From the IMG/VR virus record IMGVR_UViG_3300017763_000189, positions 1-23,918 of that record: a stretch of 23,918 bases of DNA. One strand, written 5' to 3'. The notes below the pieces were generated by a model that was not told the DNA's origin, searched no databases, and saw only the letters and a program-made list of their open reading frames with translations. Numbering within the stretch: the stretch's first letter is position 1; each line of letters opens with the position of its first letter. Position numbers and translations under genes: made by a program. Of this stretch, positions 1-7,600 are shown one piece after another. The DNA is from a virus.

Positions 1-541
1 CATAAATTCGTCTGCCGCCTCTCATGTTCATAAGACCTTCGTATATTGCTTTCGGATAAGCATCTGGAGCCGATGGCTGAGCTACAATATCTACAGTAAC
101 GATTTCAAAATCAGCAACTTGTCCTGATTCGTTTACGTTTCCTGTACCTCTTGAACTTACACCTAATTTCGCTCCACTTTCCAAAAGTGTTTTAACAATG
201 TTCCCCATTGGGGTTGGTAAAATTTTAAGTTTACCAATTCCATTCGGACCGTCCATCCACATACTTTCAATCATATGCGATACACGATCCAAATTTACTG
301 TTAATTCTTCAGGATGATCGGCTTCACCAAGAACTGACAAACCACCTTTAAGTCTTTCATCAATTGAGTTTACTGCCTTTTGAATTTCATCTAAAGGATA
401 AACTCTTTGATTTTGGTTTTTCACTCCGCCTTGGATAAAAACACCTTTCATGTATAAGTTTTTCTTATCACCTTCGCCTTCATTTATAATTTGAATGTTG
501 GCTTGGTCAAAAGTTAAACTTTCTAGTAACGGTTTTACCAT
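1..541 (-). CDS. gp21: Prohead core protease gp21 (N-terminal 180 residues, runs off the left edge)
   Basis: This is the maturation protease that cleaves the scaffold and capsid proteins inside the T4-type prohead. The reading frame is open from the ATG at 541-539 to the window edge, so the C-terminus is missing. Visible hallmarks are GEADHPEE with a candidate catalytic His near residue 76 and GVSSRG with a candidate catalytic Ser near residue 130, the arrangement expected of the gp21 (MEROPS S80-type) serine protease fold. The start is supported by AGGAG about 8 bases upstream. It lies downstream of the portal and core genes, as gp21 follows gp20, 67 and 68 in T4. The identification rests on motif layout and synteny. 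Confidence 0.88.
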   Translation of the reverse strand, partial: MVKPLLESLTFDQANIQIINEGEGDKKNLYMKGVFIQGGVKNQNQRVYPLDEIQKAVNSIDERLKGGLSVLGEADHPEELTVNLDRVSHMIESMWMDGPNGIGKLKILPTPMGNIVKTLLESGAKLGVSSRGTGNVNESGQVADFEIVTVDIVAQPSAPDAYPKAIYEGLMNMRGGRRIY

Positions 542-581
542 ATTGACGATCTCCTAATCTCTTTTACTTTACTATTCAACC

Positions 582-1505
582 TTATGCACTAGCTTTTGGT
601 TTTGGTGCAGGTGCTAATTTAGCCTTCTCCTGTTTTGGACTGTCTGGATTGTCCTTAACAGCAGGTGCTTTACCGCCCGCTTCTTCGCCACCTTGAGCAA
701 TGTTACCAGCGTCGCCGCCCATATCATTTTTTGATGCAACTGGTGATTTAGCATTATCAGAACCATCTGAATGGCTAACTGCCACTTTTGATAATTCAGT
801 TGCTTCTTCTAAATCTTCAGCGTCTTTTGAATCTTCTTCTGAACCTTCAGTAGCAATTTCGTCTGCAACTTCAACTGACTCTTCTGGTGCAACCATTGGC
901 ATTTCTGCCGGTGCTTCACCTTCTAAATCATCTGCCGCTTCTTCTGAATCGCCTTCTTCATCGCCCATCATTTTTTCAAATTCTGCTTTTAGATCTTCTA
1001 AAGCATCTTCTAAGTCATCAACTCTGTCTTCTACTTCTTCTTCTGAATCAGCTGGTGCTTCTGCATCGTCAGATGCTTCGTCATCGCCTTCTTCATTAGT
1101 TTCTTCATGCTCAATTTCTTCAGCACTAGTATCAGCTTCGTCTTTAACCGCATTAATTAAGTCTTCTTCAGAATCACCTGAACCAGCTACTGTTTCTTCA
1201 ACTTCAGTTTCAGCATCAGCTTCTGTAGTTTCTTCAACAGCTTCTTCGTCTTTTGATTCTGTTTCAGTTACTTCTTCGTCTTTTGCTTCTTCTTTAGTTT
1301 CTTCTACAGCTTCCTCTGTTGAATCGTCTGTAGTTTCAGTAGTAAGATCTTCTTCGATCTCGTCTGTCTGGTTGTCGATTAATTCTTCATGAATTTTTCT
1401 AGCTTTCTCAACAATTACATCATGTAAAAGCTCTTGAGCTTTGTCTGATTCATTGTTTACTAGATATTCTAGAACTTGTTCTAGTTTTGATCTCGTTGTA
1501 GACAT
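582..1505 (-). CDS. Acidic prohead core/scaffold-like protein, 307 aa
   Basis: The protein has three zones. Residues 1-45 form a likely amphipathic helix (LEQVLEYLVNN, then ELLHDVIVEKARKIHEELI), which resembles the N-terminus of prohead core proteins of T4-like phages. Residues 46-240 are extremely rich in Glu, Asp, Ser, Thr and Ala. The last 60 residues are Pro/Ala/Lys-rich and less acidic. The charge and its place between portal and protease suggest an internal scaffold that packs in the prohead and is cut by gp21, comparable to T4 gp67/gp68/gp22 but much longer than T4 gp67. AGGAG lies seven bases before the ATG. The composition makes homology calls unreliable; the role is inferred from position and composition. 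Confidence 0.7.
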   Translation of the reverse strand: MSTTRSKLEQVLEYLVNNESDKAQELLHDVIVEKARKIHEELIDNQTDEIEEDLTTETTDDSTEEAVEETKEEAKDEEVTETESKDEEAVEETTEADAETEVEETVAGSGDSEEDLINAVKDEADTSAEEIEHEETNEEGDDEASDDAEAPADSEEEVEDRVDDLEDALEDLKAEFEKMMGDEEGDSEEAADDLEGEAPAEMPMVAPEESVEVADEIATEGSEEDSKDAEDLEEATELSKVAVSHSDGSDNAKSPVASKNDMGGDAGNIAQGGEEAGGKAPAVKDNPDSPKQEKAKLAPAPKPKASA

Positions 1506-1662
1506 ATCATATCTCCTAAATCTTATTCACGTGAATATATTTAGACACGTATTTCGTGTCGACTATAACTTATATTTAACATAATTATAGGATATTATAG
1601 GCAAAGAAGCCTATTTTGAGCCATTTTTCAGGCTATTTTAAATAAAACCGTAATATTGGGCT
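1506..1662 (-). promoter_or_regulatory. Intergenic gap with hairpins and a weak late-promoter-like box
   Basis: Read on the minus strand this gap contains TCTAAATA at 1545-1538, one base off the NATAAATA late-promoter pattern, about 33 bases before the core-protein start. A 6-bp inverted repeat (ATAGGC at 1597-1602, GCCTAT at 1609-1614) and a second, overlapping one (AGCCT at 1608-1612 with AGGCT near 1630) could form alternative hairpins. Neither is followed by a clean T-run on the minus strand, so they may be RNA-processing or attenuation structures rather than simple terminators. Function is inferred only. Confidence 0.3.
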
Positions 1663-1863
1663 TTATTGTACTGGTTGTGCGTACATTGTAGCTACAAATT
1701 CTTTATTTTTCTCAAAATCAGCTTTACGCATTTCACGTACTTTACGCAACTTATTCAAGTGCTTTAAAGTTAGTTTAGTTTTACGGCTATCAGTAATTTT
1801 AGCTTGATGAAACTGATCATCTTCTGGAAAATAGGTTTCTTTAATAACTTCTTTATAACGCAT
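1663..1863 (-). CDS. Small basic protein of the head operon, 66 aa, unknown
   Basis: This short Lys/Arg-rich protein is predicted to be largely helical (for example KLTLKHLNKLRKVREMRKADF). It lies 8 bases downstream of the 126-residue basic protein and has an AAAAGG ribosome-binding site about 11 bases before its ATG. Its place between portal and core genes suggests a small prohead core component, roughly where T4 has gp67/gp68, but no family is recognised. The coding call rests on position in the operon, a plausible start and strand consistency. Confidence 0.6.
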   Translation of the reverse strand: MRYKEVIKETYFPEDDQFHQAKITDSRKTKLTLKHLNKLRKVREMRKADFEKNKEFVATMYAQPVQ

Positions 1864-1871
1864 AATAATAT

Positions 1872-2252
1872 TTACCTTTTTATACCTTTTCTAGCTCTTC
1901 CACGTAACTTCTTTAATGATGTATTCATTTTTTTAGTACGTATTGAAGCTGGACTGTACTTTTTAGTATATGTAGATCTTTTACCTTGAATTCCACCTTT
2001 TGCTCTACGTGTACCTTTCATTCTATTACTTTGCTGTACGTTTAATGGTGCGTTACACGTTTCTGGTTTAGCAACAATACGTCCTTTCCGTGGACCAGAT
2101 GGACAACGAAACTTTCTAGTTAATTGTCCTTTCTTTTTTGTTCCAAATTTTCCTGGATTTCTACCAAATATTTGAAAGTGTCCAGATTGCTTTTCATTAA
2201 CAATATCTTCAAAACAATATAAATCTGTGTTGCTAACTTCGTAAATTTTCAT
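1872..2252 (-). CDS. Basic protein following the portal gene, 126 aa
   Basis: The N-terminal 30 residues are mixed in charge. From residue 35 the protein is very rich in Lys, Arg and Gly, with RKFRCPSGPRKGRIVAKPE and a downstream Cys that look like a small conserved module seen after the portal gene in other T4-like phages (recalled, not searched). It has its own perfect TATAAATA late promoter and a GAAGG site before the ATG. The basic charge would suit binding to DNA or to the acidic core protein encoded downstream. A head-assembly role is inferred; no reaction or fold can be named. Confidence 0.65.
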   Translation of the reverse strand: MKIYEVSNTDLYCFEDIVNEKQSGHFQIFGRNPGKFGTKKKGQLTRKFRCPSGPRKGRIVAKPETCNAPLNVQQSNRMKGTRRAKGGIQGKRSTYTKKYSPASIRTKKMNTSLKKLRGRARKGIKR

Positions 2253-2271
2253 ACTAATATACCTTCAGTAT

Positions 2272-2279
2272 TATTTATA
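2272..2279 (-). promoter_or_regulatory. T4-type late promoter (TATAAATA) for the 126-aa gene
   Basis: A perfect TATAAATA octamer on the minus strand lies 20 bases before the start at 2252. This is the element read by gp55-type late sigma factors in T4. Confidence 0.8.
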
Positions 2280-2300
2280 ATAATAAAGTGTGTATTAATA

Positions 2301-4022
2301 CTATGCTTGATCTGTTGGATTTGGTTCACCGCCACCTATTGGTGGAGTTTCGCCTGTTGCCTCTGGTGCATCTACTCCAGCATCTGCGTCTGGTTCACTC
2401 ATTGGCATTGGTGCCGCACCTACATCACTTAATCCACCCATACCACCACCAATGTCATCTCCTTGTGGTGTTGGACCAGCCATGTCTGCGTTTTCTTCTG
2501 CCCATAATTTTTCATTTTGATAAATTTCAGATTCATCAAGTCCAAGGTAACGTTTCATTGCAAAACGTTTAGACATAAATGGAATACCTTGTAACTGTGT
2601 AAAGATACTTGTTTGTTGATTATCAATTTCAATTTGTCTGTATTTTCCAAAGTTCTGTGGCTCATTAAATTGTACTTCAAATGATCCTGAATCAATTTCA
2701 ATACCTCTGTGCTTTAAAAACATTTTAAATTCGTGGTCAAGTGTTGGCATTACCATTGACTGTAAACGTTTACAATATTTTGTAAATCTAAATTCTTGTA
2801 TGTATGCTGTACCTACTCTACCGTCAGTAAATGCTGAACCTGGATCTTCTGGTGTTGATGGCAAATAACTTGATGGAATTCTTAAACCTTTCATCAATTT
2901 ATTATTAAAGTATTTTAAATCATCAATCTCACCTAAGTTTTGACCACCTGGTAATGTTTCAACTTTTGATCCTCTACCTTCAGCCGTTTGTGCAAAGAAA
3001 TAATCTTCAATCATTGACAATGGATTATAAGCGGCATCCATTACGTTTGCACCACCACCTGTTTTATTTGGAATACGTTTTTGGTGTATTTCGTTTTTAA
3101 CTCTTTCAATAAATGCCATTGCTTTGTTTGTTGGCATATTACCTACGTCAATATAAAACACTCTACGTTCAGGTGCTCTTTGAACTCTGTAAATAATAAT
3201 AGCATCTTCTAATAATTCTTTTTGTTTGTATACTTTAAATATACTTTCTAATACTGATGTACCAAAAGGCCAAAATCTGTCCATGCCTTCTGATAATGAA
3301 ATATGTGCAATATGTGATGCATCAATTGGTGTTGTTTTTACTTCTTGTGTAAATCTACCACCTGTTGCTGTACTAACTGCTGTTGTTACACCTTGGTATT
3401 TTGCATCTGTGGCAAAAGGCATACTACCACCTTGGAAAGCAATTGGTGCCGACATTTTATATTGACTCATTGTAGTTAAATTTAAATTTTGTAAATTTAA
3501 ATCTAAGTCTCTAATAAAATATGCTTCTGGCTTTTTACCTTTACCTTCGTTAACAATAATTTTATCAATTTTACTTTGATCAACCCAAAGTAATTTATAT
3601 GTTTCTGGATCTCTTACAAATACTTGATCTCCGTATTTGATTACGTTTCTAAATAATTTGAAACATCTTTTATCCCAATCATTTAAGTTTGACCATTGCT
3701 TAATTGCTTGATTTAAAATTTCTGTTTCTGTATCTGTTGGTTTATCTTTATAAAATATTTTAAATGGAACACCTGTTTTTGTATCTATTTGTGTGGCAAA
3801 CTCTGCAATAGTATCTAATGAAGCATTAATCTCAGTATCTAAATCCATTTGATCATATTGATAATAACGTTCAATACGATTTGGTTGTCCTGCATATACT
3901 TCTGGTAACCATGTGCTGTATTTTGAGTTTGTAGAACTTCCGCCTGGCGTCCCTGAACTGCCAATTACTGACTGTTGCCCTAGCTTTGTGCTATATTCTG
4001 TAAAGTGTTTTTTCCAACTCAT
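2301..4022 (-). CDS. gp20: Portal vertex protein gp20, 573 aa
   Basis: This is the dodecameric portal that starts head assembly, carries DNA in and out, and joins head to neck. The length is close to T4 gp20 (about 524). Recognisable stretches include YYQYDQMDLDTEINASLDTI near residues 52-71, then EALLED-type helices with IIIYRVQRAPERRVFYIDVG near 277-296, a region typical of gp20. The C-terminal 70 residues are Gly/Pro/Met-rich and probably disordered. It is preceded by an AATAAATA late promoter and followed by basic core-like genes and gp21, matching T4 order. Confidence is high from sequence pattern and synteny. Confidence 0.93.
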   Translation of the reverse strand: MSWKKHFTEYSTKLGQQSVIGSSGTPGGSSTNSKYSTWLPEVYAGQPNRIERYYQYDQMDLDTEINASLDTIAEFATQIDTKTGVPFKIFYKDKPTDTETEILNQAIKQWSNLNDWDKRCFKLFRNVIKYGDQVFVRDPETYKLLWVDQSKIDKIIVNEGKGKKPEAYFIRDLDLNLQNLNLTTMSQYKMSAPIAFQGGSMPFATDAKYQGVTTAVSTATGGRFTQEVKTTPIDASHIAHISLSEGMDRFWPFGTSVLESIFKVYKQKELLEDAIIIYRVQRAPERRVFYIDVGNMPTNKAMAFIERVKNEIHQKRIPNKTGGGANVMDAAYNPLSMIEDYFFAQTAEGRGSKVETLPGGQNLGEIDDLKYFNNKLMKGLRIPSSYLPSTPEDPGSAFTDGRVGTAYIQEFRFTKYCKRLQSMVMPTLDHEFKMFLKHRGIEIDSGSFEVQFNEPQNFGKYRQIEIDNQQTSIFTQLQGIPFMSKRFAMKRYLGLDESEIYQNEKLWAEENADMAGPTPQGDDIGGGMGGLSDVGAAPMPMSEPDADAGVDAPEATGETPPIGGGEPNPTDQA

Positions 4023-4046
4023 TGTTTGTACGTACCTTTATAAGAG

Positions 4047-4054
4047 TATTTATT
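4047..4054 (-). promoter_or_regulatory. Late promoter (AATAAATA) for gp20
   Basis: The octamer lies 25 bases before the gp20 ATG on the minus strand and fits the NATAAATA late-promoter pattern seen elsewhere in the window. Confidence 0.7.
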
Positions 4055-4093
4055 AAAATTATATAGTATTTTAAATCTTAATGCAACCATTAA

Positions 4094-6442
4094 TTATTGT
4101 GTAATTTTGTCTGTATTTGATTTGGCCTCATTAATTGACTTTTGTAGTAGTGTGTTTGCTTGTTGTAATTCTAAAATCATACGTTCATAATAGTTTTTAG
4201 TTGGATCTTGGTTTGGATCACCTTGGCCTGTCATTGGCAAATATTGACGCATAATTCTCATTTTAGCGTCAGCTATTTTTCCACCGTCCATATTATTTGT
4301 AAGTGTTGCACCATTATTATCAGGAACTGCATTTGCCATATCTGATCCTGATGCTACTGTTGTTCCTGCTAATTCAGAAACTTTATTGGTATTAAACGTA
4401 GCAATATTTTTATTCATTTCTAATAACTGTTTATAAACAATTGCTTCCATATCAGTACCTTTTACTTTTTGAAGTACTGCTTGAATTACGTCTTCTGTAA
4501 CAGTTTCTCCTGATGAAAACGAACCTCCCATAAATGTTTTACCAAGATCATCAAAGTCTCCTGTGATTGATTTTAAGGCGGCAACATTTTCTTTTGACAT
4601 TCCTTGAGTTAACGTAGCCATTACTGATCTATCAGCTCCGCCTTTAAGAAGAGAACCAAACCCTTGCGATTTCATAAAGTCATTGCTTATTCCAACGTCA
4701 CCAACCTTATTAGGATCATATTTTCCTTCTTTGATCATTTTTTGAATAATATATTGTGACTTAACTGCTTCTGTTCTATTGGCTTCAGCTTCTTTCATAT
4801 CTGAATTGCCAGGTAATCCAAGTTTTAAGCCTTTTGTAATTGCACCTACAATCATATCAGACATTAATCCAAAGACACCACTTAATGCTCTGGCAATAGA
4901 AGCACCAAATCCTATTCCTTCAAATCCTTCAATCCATCTTAATAATCTTGCAACCATGTTACCAACTGCATCACCTATTTTTCCTGCATTCTGTAAAATG
5001 AAATCTGAGAAACGAAGTACTGCACTTGTTGCCTTAATCATAATATTTTCAAATAAGTCTAAAACTTTATTATTACCAAACAGGCTAACAAAAAACTTAT
5101 CAAAAACAAGTTTAATTTTTTGTGTTGCAATTTCTAAATTTGTAAATGCTCTTGTTGTATCATCTGGTTTTTGAGCATCTCTCATTTTTTCCATATTTTT
5201 AATTGCGGCAATTTGCTCATCTTCTAATTGTTGTGCTTGGTTAATTAAACCAATCATACGTCTTGCACCATCGGCATATTGAGTATTAGAACGTTCTAGT
5301 ATCATTAAACGTTCACGTTCTTGATCTGTTGTATTTGCTAATATGTCTAGCATATTACTAAATTTAGCACCTGCTTCATTTGGACCAACTGTATTAGTTA
5401 AATCACTCATTGCATGATACAATGGTTGACTTACTGCTAATAGTTCTCTACCTACTTCTGTGAAGTATAACCCACCTCGTCCAACTGCTGTTGTAAATGC
5501 ACTTGCTAATTGGTTACCATAATCATTTCCTAATGCCGCAAATCCACCTGTAACAATTTGTGCTGTTTGTAACATTTGCTCACGTAATTGTTCTGGTGCT
5601 TGATTTAATGCATTTGTAAATGCGGCTACTGTAATAGATGATTTAATTATTTGTGATATCTGTTCCCTTGAAACATTTAGTAACGTAGATAGTGCAGAAA
5701 TATTTTTTAAATATGTTTCTGTATTTGATGCCAGTGCTTGTCTATCTGATTCTTCTAATATACCTAATAATCTTCTTTGATCTAAATAGTCAGCTGTATA
5801 CTCAGTTAGTTCCCCTAGGTTCATACCAAGTAGTCCAACTTCTTTTAAGTTATCCCTCATTGCAACATTTAAATCTGAAAATGCTCTTGTTCCAAGTACA
5901 CCAACTGTTGTAGAATATCTACCTAATATTTCAGTATACTGATCCAAACTCATTTCAGCTCTAACTGCCGCTTTGGCTAATCCTATTGATCCTTGATCAA
6001 ATCTGAAACCTGTAGCAAACAATACTCTGAACTGATCACTAAATGCTTTGAATCTTCCAACTATACCACCAATAACAAATCCAAATGCACCTAACGCCGC
6101 TCCCGCTATACCTAATTTTCCTGCAAACTTTTGTATTCCAGTATTGAATGCTTTGAACGGTGTTTTAGGTATTAGTTTATCTGCTGAAAATTTATTAAAT
6201 GCTTCTGTTTGTTTACCAGCGGCTTGTCTCATTGATTTAAAGCCTTTTTCTAGTATTGTTGTAGTATCTTTATTTGCTTTGGCTTCGGTTTTTCCTTTTT
6301 TCTTATCGTCCTCGCCTTGCTTTTTAAGTTCTTTTAAATTGGCCCCTAACTGTTTAGCAATTTCAGCCTGAGTTGATTCAGTTGCCCATTTTGGAAGGTC
6401 TGAATTCCAATTTATTTGATCAATAATTACGTTATCTGCCAT
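4094..6442 (-). CDS. Tail tape measure protein, 782 aa
   Basis: This is a long, mostly helical protein. Residues 40-65 form a charged Lys-rich coil. A hydrophobic Gly/Ala segment near residues 106-131 (AGKLGIAGAALGAFGFVIGG) resembles the membrane-inserting segment of tape measures. A second Gly-rich, hydrophobic region lies near 500-545, and helical repeats fill the centre. T4 gp29 is about 590 residues, so this would be a longer tail-length determinant. It lies head-to-head with a gp26-type chaperone gene, as expected for tape measure and its chaperone. A GATAAATA late promoter lies upstream. The tape measure role is inferred from composition, size and neighbours; a gp29 homologue cannot be proved by eye. 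Confidence 0.7.
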   Translation of the reverse strand: MADNVIIDQINWNSDLPKWATESTQAEIAKQLGANLKELKKQGEDDKKKGKTEAKANKDTTTILEKGFKSMRQAAGKQTEAFNKFSADKLIPKTPFKAFNTGIQKFAGKLGIAGAALGAFGFVIGGIVGRFKAFSDQFRVLFATGFRFDQGSIGLAKAAVRAEMSLDQYTEILGRYSTTVGVLGTRAFSDLNVAMRDNLKEVGLLGMNLGELTEYTADYLDQRRLLGILEESDRQALASNTETYLKNISALSTLLNVSREQISQIIKSSITVAAFTNALNQAPEQLREQMLQTAQIVTGGFAALGNDYGNQLASAFTTAVGRGGLYFTEVGRELLAVSQPLYHAMSDLTNTVGPNEAGAKFSNMLDILANTTDQERERLMILERSNTQYADGARRMIGLINQAQQLEDEQIAAIKNMEKMRDAQKPDDTTRAFTNLEIATQKIKLVFDKFFVSLFGNNKVLDLFENIMIKATSAVLRFSDFILQNAGKIGDAVGNMVARLLRWIEGFEGIGFGASIARALSGVFGLMSDMIVGAITKGLKLGLPGNSDMKEAEANRTEAVKSQYIIQKMIKEGKYDPNKVGDVGISNDFMKSQGFGSLLKGGADRSVMATLTQGMSKENVAALKSITGDFDDLGKTFMGGSFSSGETVTEDVIQAVLQKVKGTDMEAIVYKQLLEMNKNIATFNTNKVSELAGTTVASGSDMANAVPDNNGATLTNNMDGGKIADAKMRIMRQYLPMTGQGDPNQDPTKNYYERMILELQQANTLLQKSINEAKSNTDKITQ

Positions 6443-6457
6443 TTCATTAAAACCCTA

Positions 6458-6465
6458 TATAAATA
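6458..6465 (+). promoter_or_regulatory. Late promoter (TATAAATA), distal, for the gp26-like gene
   Basis: A perfect octamer on the plus strand 72 bases before the ATG at 6537. A second perfect copy lies 27 bases downstream, so this gene may have tandem late promoters. Confidence 0.6.
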
Positions 6466-6484
6466 CTTCAATAAATACTATTAT

Positions 6485-6492
6485 TATAAATA
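6485..6492 (+). promoter_or_regulatory. Late promoter (TATAAATA), proximal, for the gp26-like gene
   Basis: A perfect octamer 45 bases before the ATG. It overlaps by two bases the opposite-strand GATAAATA box at 6491-6498, forming a compact bidirectional late promoter. Confidence 0.75.
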
Positions 6493-6498
6493 TTTATC
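6491..6498 (-). promoter_or_regulatory. Late promoter (GATAAATA) for the tape measure gene
   Basis: The minus-strand octamer lies about 49 bases before the ATG at 6442 and overlaps the plus-strand TATAAATA. It matches the NATAAATA pattern. Confidence 0.65.
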
Positions 6499-6536
6499 GT
6501 AATAGAAAACTACGTATATAATAGGAAACAAAAAAA

Positions 6537-7385
6537 ATGACAACTGAAAGTAAATTATCAAAATATTATAGAGCCCCGAAGCTATATGTTAAAATACCAA
6601 GCCAAGGTGCTTTTAATACTGATATGGAACAGTCAATGAGTGGTGAATTAGCTATAATGGCTATGACTGGACGTGATGAAGTTCTAACTAAAAATCCAGA
6701 TGCACTATTAAATGGTGAAGCTGTGGTTTCAATTATTAAAAGTTGTGTCCCAGGAATTAAAGATCCTTCTTTACTTCCAATCACAGATACAGATACTCTT
6801 TTAATAGCTATTAGAATTGCTTCAAGCGGAGACGAACACGAAATCAGTGCCAAATGTCCAAAATGTAAAACAGATAATAGAGTTACAGTTAATATGCGTA
6901 ATATATTATCATCAGCTAAACTATTAGAATCAACTTATAGTGTTAGATTAGATACAGGTATTACTGTGTTTATTAGACCATACACGTATGCTATGCAAAC
7001 TGAAGCGGCATTGGCGGCATTTGACGAAACTAAAACTTTACAGAATTTAGCAAAAGAAGGTGCAGAAGTTACTGCTTCAGCTATGTCTGTATATAATAAA
7101 AGTTTTAACAAAATGGCTGATATGAGTGTACAACTTCTTGCAAGAAGTATTATAAAAATTGTTACTCCAGACGGTGATCAAGAAAGTGATCCAAATGAAA
7201 TTTTAACATTCTTACAAAACATTGATTCAAAAGCGGCAAAACAAATTGATGAAAAGTTATCTGAAATTAATGCTTTGAACGTTGAGAAAAAAGTTGAATT
7301 AGAATGTCAAAATGAATCTTGCAAAAATAACTGGGTTACAGAACTAGATATCAATCCAACGGATTTTTTCGTCGCTGGCTCTTAA
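6537..7385 (+). CDS. gp26: gp26-like baseplate hub/tape-measure chaperone, 282 aa (0-frame product)
   Basis: This resembles the T4 gp26 family (Pfam T4_baseplate): an N-terminal YRAPKLYVKIPSQG segment, a helical core, and two Cys pairs (C107-x2-C110 in CPKC and C257-x4-C262) that may bind zinc. T4 gp26 (about 208 residues) is needed for hub assembly and is not, or only weakly, retained in the virion. The start has AGGA about nine bases before the ATG and two late promoters upstream. The gene is divergent from the tape measure. Near its 3' end, at 7364-7370, is a T-TTT-TTC slippery heptamer followed by a hairpin, so part of the ribosomes may shift to -1 and make a 354-residue product. Confidence 0.82.
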   Translation: MTTESKLSKYYRAPKLYVKIPSQGAFNTDMEQSMSGELAIMAMTGRDEVLTKNPDALLNGEAVVSIIKSCVPGIKDPSLLPITDTDTLLIAIRIASSGDEHEISAKCPKCKTDNRVTVNMRNILSSAKLLESTYSVRLDTGITVFIRPYTYAMQTEAALAAFDETKTLQNLAKEGAEVTASAMSVYNKSFNKMADMSVQLLARSIIKIVTPDGDQESDPNEILTFLQNIDSKAAKQIDEKLSEINALNVEKKVELECQNESCKNNWVTELDINPTDFFVAGS

Positions 7386-7396
7386 AGGCTGAGCCA
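7364..7396 (+). promoter_or_regulatory. Candidate programmed -1 frameshift signal
   Basis: In the gp26 frame the codons GAT-TTT-TTC give the X-XXY-YYZ heptamer T-TTT-TTC at 7364-7370. Five bases later begins a stem TGGCTC (7376-7381) pairing with GAGCCA (7391-7396) around a 9-base loop that contains the 0-frame stop. Slip, spacer and stem are in the usual range for bacterial and phage -1 frameshifting. The -1 frame is closed by a stop at 7328-7330, just upstream, and stays open to 7600. Structure is seen; activity is inferred. Confidence 0.65.
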
Positions 7397-7600
7397 CAGG
7401 AAATAAACGCCTACTTTGAAGGACTGACAAAAGAGACCTCTGCTATACAAAAACAAATTACAGAAATTTGTTGGTATATGCGTGGATCAATAACATGGGA
7501 ACAAGCATGGGAGCTTTCTGATGTAGATCGTAACGACATTATTAAATATGTTGGCGAAAACGCAGAACGTTTTAAAAAGTCTGGACAGGTAGTTGTTTAA
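7370..7600 (+). CDS. -1 frame C-terminal extension of the gp26-like chaperone, 76 codons
   Basis: After a slip at 7370 the -1 frame runs 76 codons to TAA at 7598-7600. It reads like a real helical domain: QEINAYFEGLTKETSAIQKQ, then CWYMRGSITWEQAWELSDVD and IIKYVGENAERFKKSG. The only ATG in the frame, at 7478, has no clear ribosome-binding site and would drop the first 36 residues, so independent initiation looks poor. Its TAA shares the bases TTAA with the stop of the convergent nuclease gene, the same packing seen at the gp5/lipoprotein junction. The fused product would be 354 residues, by analogy with the lambda gpG/gpGT tail chaperones. A separate gp51-like protein is the alternative. Confidence 0.65.
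   Translation, partial: RRWLLKAEPQEINAYFEGLTKETSAIQKQITEICWYMRGSITWEQAWELSDVDRNDIIKYVGENAERFKKSGQVVV

Noticed and set aside
700-1392. Long Ser-rich open frame on the plus strand
   Set aside because: It is the mirror of the acidic core gene: Glu/Asp codons read backwards give Ser. No ribosome-binding site and wrong strand for the module.
4779-5174. Plus-strand open frame inside the tape measure gene
   Set aside because: Antisense of a clear coding frame, with no start signal.
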